DNA from: Leptospira hartskeerlii | Lineage (GTDB): Bacteria; Spirochaetota; Leptospiria; Leptospirales; Leptospiraceae | Reading direction: 5' to 3' | Length of the DNA stretch: 64,000 nucleotides | Assembly (NCBI RefSeq): GCF_002811475.1 | Contig: NZ_NPDL01000002.1 | Coordinates: 466,362 to 530,361, forward strand | Shown here: positions 1-12,100 of the stretch, in pieces | How the letters are laid out: each line of letters begins with the position of its first letter | Position numbering within the stretch: position 1 is the stretch's first letter | Made by a program: the position numbers and the translations under genes | The notes under the pieces: generated by a model | Told to the model about the DNA's origin: nothing | What the model saw: the letters and a program-made list of their open reading frames with translations, nothing else | Database searches by the model: none

Positions 1-2567
1 TTCTTCCTCCATATACGGGGTCTTTTTCTTTTTCCGTCGGGGATTCAGTCAACCTGAACGGAAATTCCGGTAGCGCGGGTAACGGGACGATTTTGGACCC
101 GGGTAATTTGGGAAGTACTCTTGGTTTTGCTACGGAAGGTAATGGCGTCCCGAATTTGATCTTTTTGTACCAAGGTTCGAGCACATCACCTTACGCTGTG
201 GATGTGAACGGTGATGGTACTGTGGATTATTATATCTGCTATCATTCGGATGGATCGTTGACTTTGAGCACGGGCATCAATTGTGGAGGGAACCAGGTTT
301 TGGTCCGTCCAGGGCTTGGATTTGATACGAACGGCGACGGCGTGGTGGACAATCCTATTTTAGCTCTTTTGGGAAGCGATGTAACTGCTCCGAGCGTTAG
401 TGTTTCTCCCCCGGCGGGTATTTATGGTGGGGCTCAGACTGTTACAGTTACATGTGCGGATAATCTTGCTCCGGGCAATATCGCTTACACGTTAGACGGT
501 ACTACTCCTAGTTTCAGTCCGATAAACGGTCATATTGCGAATCCGCCTTCTACCGGTTTTACCGTGGGTGGGAGTGGGGATGGGGATTATACTGTCCAGT
601 ACCGATGTAGGGATTTGGCGGGAAGGATCGGTAATGTAGGTACTGCGGTTTATCAAATCAATCATAATGTGCCTAACGTTACTATCTCGACGGCTTTCTC
701 CTCGAATTATGTGAGTACGAATTCGGGCGCGGTAAATCTTTCTAGTTTCTCTTGGAGATCGAATCAATCGGGTTCTTATTCGGTTCGTCAGGGCGGGACC
801 GGTTGCAGTGACGGAAATGTGATCGATTCCGGGGTTGTTTCGGCTAACGCTAATAATACATCTTACGTACAGGCAAGTCAGTTGTCTGTGGGTTTAAATA
901 CACTTTATATTTGTGTTACCGCGGGGCTTACGGGTAGGACAAGCATTTCTATCACTAGAGACGATACACCTCCTACGTTGACCGCTTCTCCTGGAGCGGG
1001 GGCATATGGGACTTCTCCAGTTAGCGTGCAGCTTGTTTATAGCGATAATAGCGGGACTTCCAACGGTTATAGCGTGGTATATACGTTGGACAATTCGAAT
1101 CCGACTATCAATTCGGCGACCGGGACTGTGGGGAACGGAATTTTGTATAATTCTGCGACTCCGATCTCTCTTTCTCAAACCACTACCATTCGGTTTTTAG
1201 CGAGGGACCCTGCTGGGAATTTGACCAGTTCCGTTCAGTCCGCTGTGTTTACGATAGATGAGTCTCTTGCCACTATCACGTTTAATTCTTTTTCTCCTTC
1301 TTCCAAGGCTGTGAATGCGAGTTCAAATCAAAGCATTACTTGGCAATTTTCGGGTAATGGTGCCGCGTATAAGGTACTGTTAGGCGGGAATAATTGCAGT
1401 AGCTCTACAAATTCAAGCGGCTCTACAGTGTATCAAGGTAATTCAGGGACAAGTTATTCGAGCCAATCGGATTGTGAGTGTAATAACGGTTCTGCTCCGA
1501 CGGGATCGGCGACTGCGTTTAAGAGCGGGAATGTAGTTTCTGCAAGTAGTACTCCTACTGGGTCGGAGATACAGGCGGCAGTAGCTGTGACTACGGTGTT
1601 AGATAATCTGAATTTCACCGTGGGTAAAAACATGGTACTTATCTGCGTGTCAAATCAGACCAATCAGCCTCATTATGCGAGTGCGACTACTCCTATTTGG
1701 AAGGATACTCTTCCTCCTCAGGTCACTTCTACGATCCCGACGGGAGGTTATACAGGTGTGGATCCTACTCTTGGGACTATCACTGTTGTGTTTAACGAGC
1801 CGATGGATCCGAATTTTAGTCCTAGTATGGTATTTGAGGCGTACGATGGTAGCACTTGGAAGACTTTGGATATTACAAATCTTTCCTTCCGTTGGGATAG
1901 CAATCAGCCGGATACAGTTGTTGCGGTATTGCCTTGGGTGTATTTCCCGGAGAATGCTTTGATCCGTTGGAAAATTTTGCAGGGGAGTATGAAGGATATC
2001 ACCGGGATTGCGCTCGGTGCGGACGTGGTCCTGTCGTTTATGACCACCACTTATTCCTCCGCTTATGGGTACGGGTTTACAGTATTCAAAACAAATTCGG
2101 ATGACGCAAGTATCGGTTTAGGGGTAGCGAGAAATTACGGCTCCGGTCCGGTGGCATTGTCCGCTTCTTTTCCGAGCGATCTTGTGACTGCGGATGCGGT
2201 TACCGGTTTGAAATGGAAAAGTTCGGAACAGTCGGGTTCTTACAGTTATTACGATGCACTAAATCAATGTTCTAGTTTGAATATCCAAAATTCGGGAGCA
2301 GGTTATGCGGGGCTTACGAATTGGAGGGTTCCGAGCGTTCAGGAACTAGAAACTTTGTCGTTATATCTATCCGATAACAGTTATCCGACTGTTACTTTGG
2401 CTAAGTTTACGAATTTTTCCGCCGTCCCGTTTTGGTCTTCCACTTTGTTTACTGCGAATCCGACTAACGCTTGGTTCGTAGGATTTTTGGATCCGGATAC
2501 ATATTTCAATCTGAACACTAGTTTGTATAAGGTGAGATGCGTTTCAGGAGTGCCTAAGGCTCATTGA
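1..2567 (+). CDS. Secreted multi-domain protein with Ig-like repeats and C-terminal DUF1566 domain (5' end outside window)
   Basis: The frame is open from the first complete codon at position 3, so the gene begins upstream of the window; the TTG at 93 is not its start. Seen: two EF-hand-like loops of the form DxNxDGxxD near 201 and 324, then two rounds of a composite unit. Each unit has a chitobiase-C-terminal-like stretch (YTLDGTTPS near 490, YTLDNSNPT near 1080) followed by a Cys-containing Ig-like module ending in LYICV or LICVS. A Big_5-like domain with VVFNEPMDP lies near 1790, and a DUF1566 domain ends the protein (TGLKWKSSEQ, NWRVPSVQELE, PFWSST, RCVSG, about 2200-2560). Such proteins are exported in Leptospira and probably surface exposed; the function of DUF1566 is unproven. 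Its stop overlaps or abuts the next DUF1566 gene, so the two are probably co-transcribed. Confidence 0.85.
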   Translation, partial: LPPYTGSFSFSVGDSVNLNGNSGSAGNGTILDPGNLGSTLGFATEGNGVPNLIFLYQGSSTSPYAVDVNGDGTVDYYICYHSDGSLTLSTGINCGGNQVLVRPGLGFDTNGDGVVDNPILALLGSDVTAPSVSVSPPAGIYGGAQTVTVTCADNLAPGNIAYTLDGTTPSFSPINGHIANPPSTGFTVGGSGDGDYTVQYRCRDLAGRIGNVGTAVYQINHNVPNVTISTAFSSNYVSTNSGAVNLSSFSWRSNQSGSYSVRQGGTGCSDGNVIDSGVVSANANNTSYVQASQLSVGLNTLYICVTAGLTGRTSISITRDDTPPTLTASPGAGAYGTSPVSVQLVYSDNSGTSNGYSVVYTLDNSNPTINSATGTVGNGILYNSATPISLSQTTTIRFLARDPAGNLTSSVQSAVFTIDESLATITFNSFSPSSKAVNASSNQSITWQFSGNGAAYKVLLGGNNCSSSTNSSGSTVYQGNSGTSYSSQSDCECNNGSAPTGSATAFKSGNVVSASSTPTGSEIQAAVAVTTVLDNLNFTVGKNMVLICVSNQTNQPHYASATTPIWKDTLPPQVTSTIPTGGYTGVDPTLGTITVVFNEPMDPNFSPSMVFEAYDGSTWKTLDITNLSFRWDSNQPDTVVAVLPWVYFPENALIRWKILQGSMKDITGIALGADVVLSFMTTTYSSAYGYGFTVFKTNSDDASIGLGVARNYGSGPVALSASFPSDLVTADAVTGLKWKSSEQSGSYSYYDALNQCSSLNIQNSGAGYAGLTNWRVPSVQELETLSLYLSDNSYPTVTLAKFTNFSAVPFWSSTLFTANPTNAWFVGFLDPDTYFNLNTSLYKVRCVSGVPKAH

Positions 2568-2575
2568 AGGTTTTT

Positions 2576-3154
2576 ATGTTCGATTTTTTACAATATAAAA
2601 GTCTTGGGCGTATAGGATTTTCTATTTTCCTAGTTTTTTGTTTTTTGAGCGTTTCGGAGATTCAAGCAGGACCAACTAGGTTTGTGCAAGTGAATTCTTC
2701 GGATGCAAATGTGATCCAAGATAAGTCTACCGGTTTGTATTGGCAGAAATGTATTTATCCGATGAAATGGGATACTTCTACCTCTACTTCTCAATGTAAG
2801 GTCCCGACTCCTGCTCCTACTACCCCGTATATAAATGCTTACGCGGTCACTTGGAACCAGGTGAAGAATAAGAGTCTTTGTAAGTATTACGGTTCGAATT
2901 GGAGGACTCCCACCATCGCAGAATTAAAGTCTTTGGTGGAACGATCCCAATACAATCCCGCTTTGGACGGTATTTTTGATCCGGGGGCGGCGGCTAGTTC
3001 TTCTGGTATTCCGGATTTCTTTTGGTCCAGCACTTCGTACGGAGCGGATTCGAACTACGCTTGGACAGTGAATTTTTATTACGGGTATATCTATCATACT
3101 TCGGCCAAAGTGAATAATTATTATCTTAGATGCGTAACTAACGTTTATCCTTGA
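2576..3154 (+). CDS. Exported DUF1566 domain protein
   Basis: A single-domain DUF1566 protein of 192 residues. An N-terminal hydrophobic segment (IGFSIFLVFCFLSVSEIQA) reads as a Sec signal peptide, with the mature protein starting near GPTRF. DUF1566 hallmarks follow: STGLYWQKC, NWRTPTIAELKSLVE, FFWSSTSY, AWTVNFYYG and LRCV. I chose ATG 2576 over the overlapping TTG at 2564 because GAAGG lies five bases before it. It repeats the C-terminal module of the preceding gene and runs directly into the giant toxin-like gene, with stop and possible start overlapping. Operon membership suggests a role at the cell surface together with that protein. No enzymatic function can be assigned. Confidence 0.85.
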   Translation: MFDFLQYKSLGRIGFSIFLVFCFLSVSEIQAGPTRFVQVNSSDANVIQDKSTGLYWQKCIYPMKWDTSTSTSQCKVPTPAPTTPYINAYAVTWNQVKNKSLCKYYGSNWRTPTIAELKSLVERSQYNPALDGIFDPGAAASSSGIPDFFWSSTSYGADSNYAWTVNFYYGYIYHTSAKVNNYYLRCVTNVYP

Positions 3155-3180
3155 ACAAATATATCAAAGGTGTTTTCCGA

Positions 3181-6100
3181 ATGAATCGATTGAAGACTCT
3201 ATTCTTAGCATGTGTACTTTTCGGAGCGATCTTTCCATTTTCGGACGGTGCCAATTCACAATCGGTGAGTGTGCCTGATCTGAATGTGCAGAGTTTTAGT
3301 CCGTATTGGCAACAGCAATTGCAGGGTTCTTATTCGGTCGCTAATTCGATGCAGGATGTGACTCATTGGGATTCTTTTATTCTGCAAAGTTATTCTATTT
3401 TGCAATCGGAATGGCAGGCACAGGTCCAGGCTCAGATCCAAGCGGCAGTTGCAGGGATCAATACTCAGGATAGTTTTCAGAGTGTTCAGGATTATAAAAA
3501 TTATGTGTACGATTCTATGGAGAGCCAGGCTGCCGCTTTTCTTTCGACCTGGCAGGTTGCTGCAGAGGCATCTATTGAGGCTCAGAGAAATACTTTTATA
3601 GATACGTATTATAGCGGAAATGCGGCTCAAGTTGCGAATTTAAAGAGCCAATTCGACCAAGAGTTTTCGGATCTGATCAATGGAAATAATCCGACCGTAA
3701 GTTCAGGTTCTAATTCGGATACTAGCTTTTTGACGAACGCTCAAACTTCTCTTTTGCAATTGGAGCAACAATGGTACGCCCAATTCAATTCGAATTTGTC
3801 TAACGGTCTTTGGAATTACGAGCAGGCTTTACAGTCTTTGACTTCTAATTACCAGGATCTTTTGACCCAAATCAATAATACGGAAGCTCAGTATCAGGCA
3901 AATCTTGCCCAGATCCAATCGTATCAGAATAATATTAAGGAACAGGTGAAGTCCACAATGGACGGGTACCAACAATTCCTGAATGGAAACGATCTATTTT
4001 GGAATTCAGTGAGTACTTTGTACGATACAACTGCAAACGGGTATGTGGTCCCTACTTGTAGTTCGGGAAATTGTACGGATTATACTTACGATTCGACTAG
4101 TCATCAATTCGTTTCCAGCTGTAGCAGCGGAGACACTTGCGTGCAGTTACGTTATGATAATGTGAGTCATGCATATTTGAACCCTAGTTGTCCAACCAAT
4201 CATGATTGCAGCGCGAATTCGAGTCATCCTACAGTTTCTATCCATACTTCTTTGAATACGGACGGTCAGACTTTTCAGAATCTGATCAATAGTATAGAGA
4301 ATGCGATCATTAACGGTAAATCCACATACGCGATCTTTGACCAAACGACTGCAGAGATGCTTTCTTATCCTCAGAGTTGTTTGTCGGATTCCAGCAATTG
4401 TGTGATCGGTTGGTACGATAGTACTCAGTCAAAGTTTATTCCCTCGGCAAGCTCGGGACAAGTCCCTTCGGCAGTGGGCGGGGGGTGTCCGGCGGGAGAT
4501 GTTTGTTATCAGGCGATTGTGGATGCGACGAATTCGAGTGCACTGACGGGTTTGTATTACGCGAATTCTTGTCCGGCGGGAGATACGTCATGCGTGGTTT
4601 GTCCTAGTACAAGTTCAAGCCAGGATACCTGTCAAATCCAGAGTATGGATGCTTCTCTTGTTTATGCTGCGACTGCGATGTCGAATTTTTTACAGAATGA
4701 GCAGGCGATCGCTCAGAATCAGGTGACCGCCTACCAAACAGGGCTCACTCCACAAACCCATACGATCGATACTTCGATTAGCTTATCTGGTTTATTGAGT
4801 CAAGACCATTCTGGTGCAAGCGGTTTGGCAATGGAGGTGATCGGTCTTTTGACTGGCCAAGTGACTTCGGAAGAATTTGCGAATTGGTTGATGAATACAT
4901 ATTCTGCGGGCCTTGTCGGTTCCTGTAGTTCTGGTTCACCAGACTCAGATCCGGCTTGTTTGTTGGGTAGTCTGGCGGGTTTGTCTCCTGGGACAACCAT
5001 CACTTCCGTTTCGACTGTGGGAACGGATTTAGAGGCATACAATGGTGATCTGTCTACTTGTCACGATTGGGCGGGTTGTTCTCCTTTTCCGTTTACTATC
5101 AATACTGTAACTTTGTTTATAACTGCTGATCCTTGGTATGTGGGAGAGGCCTATGGACAGAAGTTTAGCGAGAATCATACTTGGGGACAGGCGGACGGCA
5201 ATTTTTATAATTATACGGAGATCCAGAACTGGGGAGTTTTTGGGATCTATTATGGAGCAGCTCCTGTTTTGTCCTGGGAGGACAGGATAAAAGTCACCAC
5301 TTCCTATACTACGGTGGATAATAATGCACATGCGGATGCTACTACCTGGCAGGATCTGAATCTGCAGTTACAAAGTTTTTCGTACAATTGGGCTCAGAAT
5401 GTTTTGCCTGCTATCTTGAATTGGACCGGTCAGGTGAGTTCTTTTGAGGCTCAGTATGCTGCTTGGCAACAGACAGAGACTAGTCTTTTGGCTCAGGCAC
5501 AGCAGGACTATATCGCTCAGTTGCAACAATTGCAGAGCAGTGAGACGGCTTGGCTTGCACAGATGAACTCTTTGCAAAAGGAAGCGAATTCGGATTTTAC
5601 CACTGCGAATAATAAATTGAGAGACGGTCAAGACCAGTCGAACGCGGGATTTTTAGCCCAAGAAATTTTGGGAAATCTAAAGTTACATGCGAATAGTTCG
5701 GGCAAGGAGATCTCAGAGTCGGCTACTTTGGATTCTTCCGGTCTTTTTAGTTCGCTTATAAGTAAGATAGGCGAGGTGGATCCGAATAGCGGGTTACCGA
5801 ATTTCGGTCTTTTAGCATCTTTTAGTAATTCTTTCCAATCCGCTGTTTCAGGAGCTACGAATCTTACTCTTTTGTCTTCGACGAATAACGCTCTTTTGAA
5901 TAGCAGAGCCAATTATATGCAACAATTGGCGGATTCTTTGGCTCATGAAAGGACTTTTACCCAAAACGGTCAAAGTGAACTTTTGAGACAACATGGGGAT
6001 TATTCCGCCAAGGAAGTGGAAGGTAAAACTTACCTTATCAATCAGAACGGGAATTTTGTTCATTGTGATGCGAATGGAGCAAATTGTAGTGCTTGTACGG

Positions 6101-9100
6101 GCGGGGTTGCCGCTGCTGATTGCGGAACAGGCGGAGCCACCGAACTGGGAAATTATATTACAAGCATTTGCGGTCAAAATTTGGACGCAGATAAATGCGG
6201 CAGTTATACTACTTTAAAATATTCTAATGTTCATGTGGATGAGAACGGGGATCTGGTCGCAGACGAGAAGATCTATAACGGAAAAGCGAGTCTTTGTCAA
6301 AATGGAAATGCGACTAACGCGGGAGATTATTGTTTCCAACAGACTTTAGAACATTTGACTATTAAGGCTCCTTCCGCTTTCGGTTTGGGTTTTGGGGGAT
6401 CTTCTCTAGGTAACGTTTTTGATTCGAGCAAAGAGGCGGGGGATCGAATTAGCGCCGCAATCGGTAGAAGTTTTGCGAGCATGAACGACTTTTTCGTTAA
6501 TAACGGTTATACGAGTGCGATCATGGCGGATCTGCGGGCTGCGGATATGCATAATAATATGAACGCAACAATGGCCTCGAATTCGGCAGCCCAACAAGCG
6601 CAGAATGCGAATTTTGTCGCAGATTTTGTTTCCATGATGGTCTTTGGAGGGGCAACCACCCAAGAGTTTATGGCGCATGAAGCTCATCAATTCGTGCAAA
6701 ATGCTATCACTACGTTCCTTGTAAAAACTTTCGATATGTCTCCGGAGGTCGCGGCTTTTCTTTCCGGCGGTCTTTTAGATCATATGGCTTATAAAGAAGC
6801 TCAGCATACTTTGAACCATAACGGTTTGAATTTCATGAAGAATAATCTAGGTTTAGGTGGTGACCTCGTTTATAAAATTGCGGGAGGTCTTTTTTATAAA
6901 GACGATCTGCAGGCTTTAAGTCAATGGAAAGACGATCGCTACCAAGTATACGGTTTGGCTGTAACTGAGTATGGTAAGTCCCAGAACTGGGACTCACAAA
7001 CTATCCAATTGGCTTCCCAACTGGCAGTGGATTATCTGAGACAGAGAGATGCAAAGATGGAACTCGGGATGAGAGGCTCTATGTTTTCCATCAGCAGGCT
7101 TGAGGGGATGGTCAATTCTCTTGCTGCTTCTATAGAAGGTCCGATCATGGAAGGTGTAGGGGCTTTCGCAGAAGCTAACGCTAGATATTTAAGAAATGTT
7201 CATGTAATTTCCAAACGAGAAGAGAAGGAATTCGGCGAGAACCTTCGCTACGCAATCAACGATATCAAGCTTAAGGACGATAAGGACGCGATCAAACTCT
7301 GGAAAGAGGACCAAGCACAGACTGCAGTGTTCGCAGTGGGTCAATACGGAAAACAACATGGCTGGACTCAAGATGAGATCGGCCAGATGGAAAGATTCGC
7401 TTACGATTATGTGAAGAATAAGCAAGCGGATCGAGAATTCGGAGAGACATCATCATTATTCTCTTTGGGTAGAGTAGAAGGGCAATTGAAATTGGTTGCA
7501 AGTGACGTTGGCGGTATCGCAGCCGAGGGAGTGGGTGCTTTCGCAAAGTTAGCAGGAGAAGGTCTTAGAGATTTGCATCTGATCACAAATGCAGACGAGA
7601 AACGTCTAGATAATTCTCTACGCCAGAATATAGATGCGACTAAGATGAGAGAGTATAAGGACGCTCAGAAAGTCTGGCATGCAGATAAATCGGAACTTGC
7701 AAAAACTGAAGTGAGCCTGTATGGACATGCGAACGGTTGGAGCGACGCTCAGATCGCACAGATCTCGGACCTAGTAGGGAACTACGTTATACGACAACAA
7801 GCCAAGGCAGATCTGAGAAAATTACAGGATACAGAGACGATATTAACTCTAGGCATAGGGACCGGATTAACGTATTTGGATCGTCAGGCGTTCAAGGGTG
7901 GACTCTTGAAAATGACTACGCAGCTTGGCCGGGGTATCTTGACCACAGTAGCGGATATATTCAGAGATACAGGTCTATTGTCTAAGGAAGACACTAAATA
8001 TTTTTATAAACAAACCAAGGATTGGTCGGACGATGTTTCCGGATCGGCGTTCGAAGCAAAGACCCATCAAGGAAGCATAGATAAACATTGGTTCAAAGAG
8101 CAAGAAAGAGAATTAGTCTTTGACGCGTTAGGCAAAATGTTAGATCCGAGCGGGCCTCCTGAACAACAAGAAATGTTTAGCCAAGTTTTAAAGGCATACT
8201 TCGATCATAAGGAACAGAAAAAACAAGAGAAGGAAGCAAGAGAGCAGCAGGCAGAGATGGCAGTGGAACTGGCAGCCTCTGTATTGATTACTGCAGGATC
8301 CGGAGGAGCAGGCTCGGGAGTACTCATGGATCTACTCATCGAAGCAGGAGAATTCTTGGGTTATACAGAGGAACTAACAACTGCAGCAGAAATTTCGACA
8401 TACCTTGATAAGCTTGTTGATGTGGCGGATATGATTAAATATGGGGCCGCAGCAGTAGATATAGGAGCCCAAACATATTTCGGTTATAAGGACGGAGGAA
8501 CGAATGGGGCTGTAGCCGGTTTTGTAAACGGAGTATTGAGTGTTGCTACAGCACTTAAAGAATGGCCAGTTACAGGCTATGTATCCTGGACTCCGCATCA
8601 AAACGGGGATATTTTACTCGGAGAAGATGCGAGAGCAGGAGGCTGGGGAGGAGGCCTGACAGGCACATTAGGAAATGTGAATGGAGGAGTGAGTTTTACC
8701 CCCGGTTCCGGAATCGATCTGAATATAAATTATAATTTCGACGGAAAAGGATCAGTCAAACAAGGAACGTTTATAGGATTTGATTATAGTGCAGGAAACG
8801 GGGGCTACTCAGTCAATGGAGGATATGATTTTAATCCAAATGGAAATAATCATATAGGCCTAACAGGATCAGCAAGCAGCACAGGCTCGGCTAGTATAGG
8901 AGCATTTTATAATTATAGTAATAGCAATCGTTCCCATAATGCGAATGGCCTCGGTGGAACCTTAAACTATTCGAATGATGGAACGATCCGAGGAAGTGCA
9001 CAATATAGAGGAGCAGATACCTGGTCGTTATCCTACAATACAGAGACGCATAAGTTTGGAAAAATAGAAGCAAACGAAAATTTCCAAAGAGATTATAATA

Positions 9101-12100
9101 ACTCAATAGCACAAGAGCATGCAGGAGAACATAGAGGGACAGCCTTAGAGCCAATCATTACAGGAGTGTCAGAACATTTAGTAGCGAATGGAGTGATGAG
9201 TCGTGAGCAGGTACATGAGTATTTGCAGAGCGGAAAAGGAGAACAGCTACTCCAGAAATACCAAGAGCATAAAGCGGAGATAGTATCTCAAAGGGATGGG
9301 AATGAGAAATTCAAGGCAGAGATCCAAAAGACATCAGATGCGTTAGCAAAAATCGGTTTAGAAGGTACTCCAACAGAAGCAGTTCTCGGAAATAAATCAG
9401 CAGAAGGCGTGTTTGAGAAGATTTGGTCTGGAATCAAAGGTGAAGCAAAATTAGTCTTTGGAATGAGCGATACAGGCCAAATCCGAGTGAATGAGAAAGG
9501 CCAGTTAGAGTTTGATACATGCTTTGTAGCAGGGACTTTAATCAGAACGAAAGAAGGATTCACCTCCATCGAAAAGTTAAAAGTAGGAGACTATGTATTA
9601 TCTCATAACGAGAAGACAGGGCAACTCTCCTACAATAAGGTCACAGAGACATTCATCCATGATGTACCAGCAATCTACAAGATCACGTATACAAATGGAA
9701 CGGAAGTAGAGACCACCTGGAATCACCCATTCTATATCAAAGGAGAGGGTTGGACAAAGGCTAAGTTCTTAAGTCCAGAACAGAGATCGGTAACAGTATC
9801 TAGTATTCGTAATGCAGCTATACTACAAGAGATGAGCAGCAGATCTCAAATGAGTATCTCACTAGCAGCGCTAAATAATAAGGCAACAACTACACCTTGG
9901 AATGAGTTATATGAAGGAACTGCAGGGATTGCAAAGATAGAGAGAGTGATCCACCCAGAGAAGGTGTATAACATCGAGGTAGAGGGAGATCATAGCTACT
10001 TTGTGACGAGGGCCGGGTTGCTAGTGCATAATTATCCGAAGGATGATACGATGCTTACCGTTGGAGCCCGAGAGATATTAGATAAATTTAAGACAGTTAA
10101 CAAAGAAGGTGGTTGGCTCAATAGCAAAGGAGGAGATCCTGAGTTGAGTCATCTTCGCCAAGAAGGTAATAACTTAGTTGAGAGATTTGATAGAACGAAC
10201 GCGATCTCTGAAGCAGAGCGCGGAAGTTATGTAACTGCGAAAGGCGAGAGCGAATTGCAGGTCAGAGTAGCAGTAAATCAGAATAAACAAATCATAGAGA
10301 GAGTCCAAAAGGAATTAGCGCAGGTAGCTAAGAATGTACCTGGTCTCCATGAAATTATAGAACTGGTGAAAAATGTCGACCCATCGAAAGGTTTTACGAT
10401 AGCTGAGCGTAAGAGGATCCAAGATTGGGCGAAGACATCGTTGAAGGATGTCCCATTTCATGATCGTAGCAAAGTACAGGAGACCTCCTTTGGTCAATTT
10501 CTCTTAAAGCAATCCGGCAAAGAGAGTCCTCAGATGAGCGTAGCAGAGCCTAAGAAGAACTGGGGTAATGCTTGGTCTGAATATTTTGGCCATGGAAAGA
10601 CCAGGTTAGATATAGAGGGACATCAGGAGAAGATAGCGGCAGCGAATAAGAAAATAGAAGCTGTGGACGCACGTATTAAGATCGAGAAGTCTATGAACCG
10701 CGAGGCTATCGAGCAACATTTTGATAAGATGTTGAGTTATGCGAATGATAAGTTCGGTACTAACAAGGAATATACTGCTTTATTAAAAGAAGCGAAGGCA
10801 TTCAAGAATGCGAATTTCGATAAGAATGTTCCAATGTATGCCGGTAAGGATTATCAGAATCGTGCAGCTTACGAGATAGCAGAGGGATCTCAAAGGTTTA
10901 AAGAAAACGTTAAACTATATGAGAAGCTGAAAGATAATTTGCCTGATGAGTTGCGAAAGAAATATGATGATAAAATCTCAGAAAGGCAACGTTTAGTAAA
11001 GGAACTAGATATCGAAGAACGCAAGAATACAGCCGAACTTCTTGCAAAAGATGATAAAATTTATACCGACCATCAAAAGAAAAGTGAAGAACTGCACACA
11101 AAATATGATGCTAAGGTTGTGGAAATCCAAAGAAAGAATGATGAACTAACTTTAGCTAAGGGTGATAAAGACAGAACTTCATCGTTAACCAAAGAATTAA
11201 AGACTTTGGAAAACTCTCGAGATAATCTTAAACAAGAATACGTTAATTCGGAGAATGGTAGAAAGAATCGTTTAACGGAACTGGCAAGGAAAATTGAGTC
11301 GACTCCAATTGAGAAAGGTCGATCTGCCTCAATGGCTCTTAGTGAAGCTATTTACTCGAAGGAGGTAGTAGAGTATGATAAGAAGATCGGGAAATTGCTT
11401 CAAGAGAAATCGACTACGAGGGGCGAATCTGCGATTTCTCTTGAAAAGCAAATTAGTGAGCTTAGCTCAGCTCGAGAAAATGAAGTTTCTAAACAGTTAG
11501 AGAAATCGTATAAAAATATGCCGGCGAAAGAAGCGGAATTGTTGAAGAAACTCCGAACTTACGACTCCGAGCTTGCATCAGCTTTAAAGGGTGAGATTCT
11601 TTTAAATTCTATTGGCAACTCGTTAGATAAAACGAATGCTTTTGCCGGTGATTACAAAAATCTGAATACGGATGATCCTATATTAGTAGCAAAGACTAAA
11701 GAAGAAGAAAAGCATGTTATCAAGCCGTCAGAGCCTGAGATAAATATGAAGTCGCTTGCTCGTATAGGCGAAGAAGGCATGCCTAGTGCAATGGATGTCC
11801 AACGAGCTAAAGAAAGATTACATATGCCATTGGTGGATGCGAACGGTAAATTGAACCCTAGCATGTCACGTGAGAATTTTAATAGAGCTGTTGATAATGT
11901 CTTTAATACGCCAATTGAGCTACGAGAACTAACCCCTAAGCAGCGGGAGCATCTCAACACTCTTGGTGCTGAAGTTAAGTCGATTGTTTCTGATCTCCAA
12001 TTATTAGCAATAGAGCTACGAGAAGCGAAAGCTGGGAATGATAAAGAAAAAATTACCAGCTTAGAGCGAAAAATAGACGCGAAAGATTCTGAGTTCAAAG

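Noticed and set aside
9520..10032. A splicing intein in the giant protein
   Set aside because: The residue after the terminal His-Asn is Tyr, the domain is only about 170 residues with no homing endonuclease, and the position before a variable tip fits a pretoxin Hint.
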